From Flagellimonas zhangzhouensis (GTDB taxonomy: Bacteria > Bacteroidota > Bacteroidia > Flavobacteriales > Flavobacteriaceae), in contig NZ_FNKI01000001.1 in assembly GCF_900102925.1 (NCBI RefSeq), positions 496,001 through 560,000 on the forward strand: a stretch of DNA of 64,000 bases, given 5' to 3'. A program made the position numbers and the translations under genes. Within the stretch, counting starts at the first letter, position 1, and every line of letters begins with the position of its first letter. Shown here piece by piece: positions 59,388-64,000 of the stretch. Under the pieces are notes generated by a model. The model was not told where the DNA came from, searched no databases, and saw only the letters and a program-made list of their open reading frames with translations.

Positions 59388-61838
59388 ATGTTTTTCAACC
59401 ATATAAAAATTGCTTGGCGAAGCATCCTTAAAAACAAGCTCTTCTCCTTTATTAATGTGCTGGGTTTGTCCATTGGAATATGCTCTGCCATGGTTATTGG
59501 GGCGATTGTTTATTTTGATTTTTCCTTTGATACCTTTCATAAGGACAAAGACAAAATATATCGGGTTTCTACAGTTTTTGAATCGAATGGAAACCAATAT
59601 TCCAATAGGGGGGTTGCCGTTCCTTTAATGCGAACCTTTCAACAAGGGATGCCAGGCGTTGAATTGGCAGCTCCGTTTATGAGTACCAATTTTTTTAAGG
59701 TTGAAAACAAATCACAAGACCTTACTTTTAAAAATGTTGAAAATTCAATTTTGGCGGACAACGCTTATTTTGAACTTTTTGAATACGAATGGTTGGCGGG
59801 CGATAACAAATCAGCACTTTCCAACCCTGCCCAAGTGGTACTTTCAGAAAATAAGGCACAAAAGTATTTTCCGCATACTCCAATTGCAGATGTGGTGGGC
59901 AAAACACTCATTTACAACGATTCCATTTCGGTAAAGGTTAGTGGGGTTGTCGCTGATTTTAAACAAAACAGTGACTTTAAGTTCACCGAGTTCATGTCTT
60001 TATCCTCAGCCAAAATGTTAGGAGCTAAAGATATTGTCACCAATAACCAATGGAACGGTACAAGCTCGGGGGATCAATTGTTTTTTAAAATAAAGGACGA
60101 AGCCAGCATTGCCTTGGTAGAATCGCGTCTTAAAGAATTGGCAGCGGAACATAAAAACAAGGCGGAATGGGCCATAAATGATAAGCGTGTCTTTGTGCTT
60201 CAACCTTTGACCAACCTCCATTTTGGGGGAGAATATGGCGAATATCCATTTAACAATTCCGACCATGTGGCAAGCATAAAGGTTTTAAAAAGCTTAGGGT
60301 TTGTTGCATTGTTTTTATTGCTCTTGGGGTGTGCCAATTTTATCAATCTAAATTCAGCTCAAGCATTAACACGAGCCAAGGAAATTGGAATCCGAAAAAC
60401 CTTGGGAAGTTCCAAAAAGCAGGTAATTCGTCAGTTTTTATTCGAAACAATGATTCTTACCTGCATTGCGGCTATTTTATCCTTGGTTCTCGCTCCGCTT
60501 TTGCTCAATCAGTTTGTAGATTTTTTACCATCAGACATCAATCTATCCATTTTATATAGCCTAAAAGGTGCTTTGGGCATATTGGCGTTGATTGTTTTGG
60601 TGAGCTTTTTATCTGGATTTTATCCTGCCTTTGTGCTTTCAGGATTTAGACCAGTTTCCGTTTTAAAGGGACAGTTTTCGAAAGGAGATAAAGGCGTTCG
60701 TCTTCGTAAAACCTTGACCGTTTTTCAGTTTGTGGTAGCTCAGGTTTTTGTGATTGCAACTTTGTTGGTGACCAAACAGCTCCATTACGTAATGAACAAA
60801 GATATGGGGCTCAAAACCAATGCCACGGCCTACATAAATACGCCTTGGAACAATAATTCGGAAGTAAAAAAAGAACGATTGTTCAATGCCGTAAAAGACA
60901 TTCAAGAACTCTCAAATGTGAGTTGGGGCGGAAATCCACCTGCCTCCAACAACTACTCCTCCTCGGTGCTGACCTATTTTAAAAAAGATGCCGAAATGCA
61001 TCAAGAAACCCAATTGTTGTGGGGCGATGTCAATTACCTCAACACCTATAAAATTCCTATTATATCGGGAAGACAAATGCTGAATGACAGCGTTAAGGAA
61101 TACATTGTGAATGAATCTTTTGCCAAAGCAATTGGATTTCAAAACACCTCAGATGTGATTGGCACTTTTGTAAAACAGGATACAGTAAAAATTCCCGTCG
61201 TTGGATTAATGCGTGATTTTCATCAACATTCCCTCCGATCCGATATTGGTCCCATGGCCATAACAGGTGACTGGGCGGATGACGATTATTCTATGTTCAG
61301 CAGTATTCATTTTGACCTTGGTGAAAATTCAGACAACTGGACCAATTCGGTAAAGCAAATTGAAGAGGCATGGGCCTCAGTTTATCCAGATGAGGAAGTT
61401 CAAGTGCAGTTTATGGATGAAATTGTCGAGGGCTTTTATAGAACTGAACGAAGCACTGTTCAATTATTGACATGGGCCACTGGACTATCCATTTTGATCA
61501 GTTGCATGGGACTTTTGGGATTGGTGGTGTACACTACGGAAAGAAGAGTTAAGGAAATTGGCGTTCGCAAAGTTTTGGGAGCCAATTTAGCTCAGCTCAA
61601 TATGGAACTTTCCAAAGAATTCTTAATTCTTATTGGTATCGCTTTTGTGATTTCAGTGCCCATTTCGTGGTATTTGATTCAAGAATGGATTCAAAGCTTT
61701 GCCTTTAAAACCAATTTGAGTTGGTGGGTGTTCTTGACCAGTGGCATTGGGATGGTATTGGTTGCATTGGTCGTGATTGGCACAAGAACCTATCGCGCAG
61801 CAAACATTAATCCTGTTGAATCTTTACGAACCGAATAA
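59388..61838 (+). CDS. Double-FtsX MacB-type permease 5
   Basis: 816 residues. N-terminal TM (FSFINVLGLSIGICSAMVIGAIV), first periplasmic domain, TM block with EIGIRKTLGSSKKQ, mid TM (FVVAQVFVIATLLVTKQ), second periplasmic domain with a lipocalin-like run of polar segments (GNPPASNNYSS), final TM block with EIGVRKVLGANLAQ. C-terminus NPVESLRTE. It ends 10 bp before the second ATPase gene, with which it may pair most directly. Last of the permease array. Confidence 0.9.
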   Translation: MFFNHIKIAWRSILKNKLFSFINVLGLSIGICSAMVIGAIVYFDFSFDTFHKDKDKIYRVSTVFESNGNQYSNRGVAVPLMRTFQQGMPGVELAAPFMSTNFFKVENKSQDLTFKNVENSILADNAYFELFEYEWLAGDNKSALSNPAQVVLSENKAQKYFPHTPIADVVGKTLIYNDSISVKVSGVVADFKQNSDFKFTEFMSLSSAKMLGAKDIVTNNQWNGTSSGDQLFFKIKDEASIALVESRLKELAAEHKNKAEWAINDKRVFVLQPLTNLHFGGEYGEYPFNNSDHVASIKVLKSLGFVALFLLLLGCANFINLNSAQALTRAKEIGIRKTLGSSKKQVIRQFLFETMILTCIAAILSLVLAPLLLNQFVDFLPSDINLSILYSLKGALGILALIVLVSFLSGFYPAFVLSGFRPVSVLKGQFSKGDKGVRLRKTLTVFQFVVAQVFVIATLLVTKQLHYVMNKDMGLKTNATAYINTPWNNNSEVKKERLFNAVKDIQELSNVSWGGNPPASNNYSSSVLTYFKKDAEMHQETQLLWGDVNYLNTYKIPIISGRQMLNDSVKEYIVNESFAKAIGFQNTSDVIGTFVKQDTVKIPVVGLMRDFHQHSLRSDIGPMAITGDWADDDYSMFSSIHFDLGENSDNWTNSVKQIEEAWASVYPDEEVQVQFMDEIVEGFYRTERSTVQLLTWATGLSILISCMGLLGLVVYTTERRVKEIGVRKVLGANLAQLNMELSKEFLILIGIAFVISVPISWYLIQEWIQSFAFKTNLSWWVFLTSGIGMVLVALVVIGTRTYRAANINPVESLRTE

Positions 61839-61848
61839 AATATTAAAC

Positions 61849-62511
61849 ATGCTATTACAACTCAACAACATATTCAAATGGGTCCAATCGGGCGGACAAC
61901 GTATTTTTTTATTGAAAGATATAAATCTGGAAGTTCAAGAGGGAGAGTTCATCTCCATTATGGGTCCCTCGGGTTCAGGAAAATCGACCTTACTCAACGT
62001 TATTGGAATGCTGGATGCTTTTGATGAGGGCGAGTACCATTTTTTAGAGGATTCCGTGCACAATCTGAAAGAAAAGCACCGCTCAAATTTGTACAAAGAA
62101 TACATCGGGTTTGTGTTTCAGCAATACCATTTATTGGATGATTTGACTGTTCAGGAAAATTTGGAAATGCCCTTGATCTACAAAAAATTTAAAGGCTCCG
62201 AACGCAAAGCCATGGTGGCCGATATGTTGGACCGATTCAATATCGTAGGAAAAAAAGACCTTTTTCCAGCCCAGCTAAGTGGTGGTCAACAGCAATTGGT
62301 GGGCATAGCCCGTGCCTTGATTTCCAATCCTAAACTCATTTTAGCAGATGAACCTACAGGAAACCTCAACTCCAAACAAGGGGAAGAAATCATGGACTTG
62401 TTCAAACAATTGAATGAAGAGGGAGTAACCATTATTCAAGTAACACATTCAGAAAAAAATGCGGAATATGGTTCAAGAATTATCAATTTGTTGGATGGAA
62501 GAATGATCTAA
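61849..62511 (+). CDS. MacB/LolD-type ABC ATPase 2
   Basis: 220 residues from the ATG giving MLLQLNNIFKWVQSGG; an in-frame TTG-type start 24 codons upstream overlaps permease 5. Walker A GPSGSGKSTLLNVIG, Q-loop FQQYHLLDDLTVQENLEMP, signature LSGGQQQLVGIARA (Leu replaces the usual Arg after QQQ), Walker B LILADEPTGNLN, H-loop VTHSEKN. Closes the operon as a second ATPase. The variant signature and its distance from ATPase 1 suggest that the two are not simple duplicates. Confidence 0.93.
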   Translation: MLLQLNNIFKWVQSGGQRIFLLKDINLEVQEGEFISIMGPSGSGKSTLLNVIGMLDAFDEGEYHFLEDSVHNLKEKHRSNLYKEYIGFVFQQYHLLDDLTVQENLEMPLIYKKFKGSERKAMVADMLDRFNIVGKKDLFPAQLSGGQQQLVGIARALISNPKLILADEPTGNLNSKQGEEIMDLFKQLNEEGVTIIQVTHSEKNAEYGSRIINLLDGRMI

Positions 62512-62532
62512 TCTTTAAGCACAAGATAAAAA

Positions 62533-62598
62533 CTCAAGTTCAAACTCAATGGAAAGGAAATTGTTGATTTTTGAACTTGACACTTGCGCTTGAATTTT
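62533..62598. repeat. Inverted-repeat unit without a gene, like the arms flanking the four-helix-bundle gene
   Basis: TCAAGTTCAAA (62534-62544) and TTTGAACTTGA (62570-62580) form an 11-bp perfect inverted repeat. After the right arm, 8 bp and CTTGA follow, the same layout as at 29738-29753. The tail overlaps the end of the FAD oxidoreductase gene by 2 bp. Confidence 0.5.
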
Positions 62599-63718
62599 AT
62601 AGGTCTGCCAAATCGGCCAATTCTTTGCCGACCAAACTGCCTAGTGCAACACCCATTCCACCTAAACGAACCCCACAAAATATGGAATTGGAAATGGGTT
62701 TTACAATGGGTGATTTTTGATTGCCAACGCCCATAATGCCACTCCAACGGCGCTCTATTTTTACGTTTTGATGGGGCAAAATCGTTTGGTTCAGCAATGC
62801 TTCCAATTTGTTTTGTATGATTTCTGTGTGACCAAATTCAGTGGTTTCTTCCGTATCAAAATCTAGATTTCGACCACCGCCGAATAGAATTCGGTTATCG
62901 ATGTTTCGGAAGTAATAATAGCCCTCATCAAAATGAAAAGTGCCTTTGATATGAAGATTTTTGATGGGTTCTGTAATCAAAACTTGAGCCCTTGCTGGCT
63001 TAATGGATTCTGATTTCAAAAGTTTAGAGGCAAATCCGTTGGTCGCAACAAAAACTTGTTTGGAATCAAATTCAAAGTTTTTGGTTTTAACCACAGCTTT
63101 TGTTTCCGCTTCCAATAACGCTTCTACTTCTACGCCATATAAAATGGGAATTCCATTGGACAAACACTTTTGAATAAGCGATCTCATCATCTTACCCGTG
63201 TCCAATTGCCCTTCAAAAACATGGGTAATGTATTGCTCCTGAATGTTTTCAAACCCAAATAGATTTCTATTGGGCAAAAACGGTTTCTCCCCAAAAACAG
63301 ACTCCATCAAATCATTCAAATAGGAAATGGAATCCATACACTTTTCAAAAAAAGCGGGTTTTTCCAAAGGAAAAAGTTCATGGCTACCGTGCAATTCAAA
63401 CCCAATGGCTGAATCTCCCAACAGATTGCGCAATCGTTGAATCCCGTTCCATCGCTTTTGAACGAGTTCTGCGACTTCTTGTTCTGTGTGATGCTCAAGA
63501 TCTGCCAACAACTCAGAAACACTCCCAAAACAAGCAAAACCCGCGTTTTTGGTGCTTGCTCCTTGGGGCAAACTTCCTCTTTCCAAGACCAAAATGTTGC
63601 TCTTGGGATACTTTTCTTTGAGGCTAAGGGCACAATTCAACCCAACAATACCACTTCCAATAATGGTAAAATCCACATTGGAAAACCAACTTTTATGCTC
63701 CCAATAACTTAATTCCAT
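62597..63718 (-). CDS. FAD-dependent oxidoreductase (DAO family)
   Basis: 373 residues. A Rossmann dinucleotide-binding motif follows a short N-terminus (FTIIGSGIVGLNCALSLK, GxGxxG), then VLERGSLPQGASTKNAGFACFGS, which is typical of the D-amino-acid oxidase / glycine oxidase family, and the C-terminal GVRLGGMGVALGSLVG as the second FAD contact. The substrate is unknown. Single gene between the export operon (convergent) and accC (upstream on the same strand, but with a terminator between). Confidence 0.9.
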   Translation of the reverse strand: MELSYWEHKSWFSNVDFTIIGSGIVGLNCALSLKEKYPKSNILVLERGSLPQGASTKNAGFACFGSVSELLADLEHHTEQEVAELVQKRWNGIQRLRNLLGDSAIGFELHGSHELFPLEKPAFFEKCMDSISYLNDLMESVFGEKPFLPNRNLFGFENIQEQYITHVFEGQLDTGKMMRSLIQKCLSNGIPILYGVEVEALLEAETKAVVKTKNFEFDSKQVFVATNGFASKLLKSESIKPARAQVLITEPIKNLHIKGTFHFDEGYYYFRNIDNRILFGGGRNLDFDTEETTEFGHTEIIQNKLEALLNQTILPHQNVKIERRWSGIMGVGNQKSPIVKPISNSIFCGVRLGGMGVALGSLVGKELADLADL

Positions 63719-63728
63719 AAAACAAAAA

Positions 63729-63745
63729 CCCCGATAAAATCGGGG
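63729..63745 (-). terminator. accC terminator
   Basis: 7-bp perfect stem CCCCGAT / ATCGGGG with an AAA loop; on the minus strand it is followed by a T-rich run, 6 bp after the accC stop codon. Confidence 0.8.
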
Positions 63746-63751
63746 CTCTTT

Positions 63752-64000
63752 TTAATGATGCTCTAAATATTTTGGATCCATTTTAAAATCCTCCATAAAT
63801 TTGGTGGTATAATTACCCGCCAAATAATCTGGATGATCCATCAATTGACGATGGAATGGAATGGTAGTTTTAATCCCTTCAATTACAAACTCGTCCAAAG
63901 CCCTACGCATTTTGTTAATAGCCTCTTCCCTGGTTTGTGCCGTTGTGATCAACTTGGCAATCATGGAATCGTAGTTCGGTGGAATCATGTATCCGCTATA
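63752..64000 (-). CDS. accC: Biotin carboxylase subunit of acetyl-CoA carboxylase (partial, C-terminal end)
   Basis: The frame runs off the right edge, so only the last 82 residues are visible. They match the end of AccC: YSGYMIPPNYDSMIAKLI, TREEAINKMRRALDEFVIEGIKTTIPFHRQLM, and a tail KFMEDFKM. The catalytic ATP-grasp part lies outside the window. AccC carboxylates biotin on AccB in the first step of fatty acid synthesis; accB is usually the neighbour upstream. The internal ATG seen near 63988 is Met of GYMIPP, not a start. Confidence 0.9.
   Translation of the reverse strand, partial: YSGYMIPPNYDSMIAKLITTAQTREEAINKMRRALDEFVIEGIKTTIPFHRQLMDHPDYLAGNYTTKFMEDFKMDPKYLEHH

Noticed and set aside
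49665..61838. Insertion-sequence-driven duplication of the permease genes
   Set aside because: No transposase, terminal repeats or long identical DNA stretches occur between the copies; the proteins have clearly diverged, so the array is old.

Overview
The window looks like a chromosome segment of a marine-type Flavobacteriaceae bacterium (Bacteroidota), possibly near Muricauda/Flagellimonas; the genus is a guess. The signs are a low-GC chromosome, several perfect or near-perfect Bacteroidetes promoters (TTTG, about 19 bp, TAnnTTTG), weak Shine-Dalgarno sequences, and a typical gene set: TSP3-repeat OmpA, an AddAB-like nuclease without Fe-S cysteines, lipoprotein peptidases, and pseudo-duplicated MacB-type permeases.

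Layout. 1-0.9 kb: the C-terminal end of a probable polymorphic metallopeptidase toxin and a lipoprotein that may be its immunity partner. 0.9-1.4 kb: no protein gene, but two tandem look-alike small RNA units, each with its own promoter and a strong terminator. 1.4-12.5 kb: housekeeping genes (superoxide dismutase, AddA-like helicase-nuclease, kbl, ompA, AddB-like nuclease, a short-chain dehydrogenase, an RluA-type pseudouridine synthase), then a CPBP membrane protease. 13.4-14.0 kb: a scrambled tRNA-Ala locus holding two 3'-half tRNA remnants, duplicated terminators and a small GIY-YIG nuclease gene between 35-bp tRNA-derived direct repeats.

13.9-21.9 kb: an integrative mobilizable element of about 8 kb inserted at the 3' end of tRNA-Ala(GGC). 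It carries a tyrosine recombinase, a coiled-coil membrane protein, a relaxase, a MobC-like protein, a Toprim primase, an iteron-rich region, an SF3-like helicase, a small HTH protein, and an ArsR / MerTP-like / GDCCVFCSYG heavy-metal cassette. It has no conjugation apparatus and must borrow one. The mobilization and replication block is visibly richer in GC than the chromosome and the metal cassette, so the element is a mosaic.

22-40.8 kb: ordinary chromosome with UspA, a GNAT, a MATE pump, a crotonase, a 30-residue membrane peptide, LpxH, an MFS transporter, RecJ, a four-helix-bundle (S23/IVP-like) protein framed by inverted repeats, OsmC, an AhpD-like protein, DUF819, RsmI, Tdk, Alr, MscL, Asd, a subtilase lipoprotein and a prolyl oligopeptidase.

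41-62.5 kb: a stand-alone ABC ATPase, ArfB, a GreA-like protein, then an NtrB/NtrC-like two-component pair divergent from a Spy-like periplasmic protein and from a 16-kb export operon. That operon runs TolC-like, MacA-like, MacB-type ATPase, five tandem paralogous ~800-residue double-FtsX permeases, and a second ATPase. This permease array and its linked sigma-54-type regulator are the most striking protein-coding system here. The window ends with a FAD oxidoreductase and the C-terminal end of AccC.
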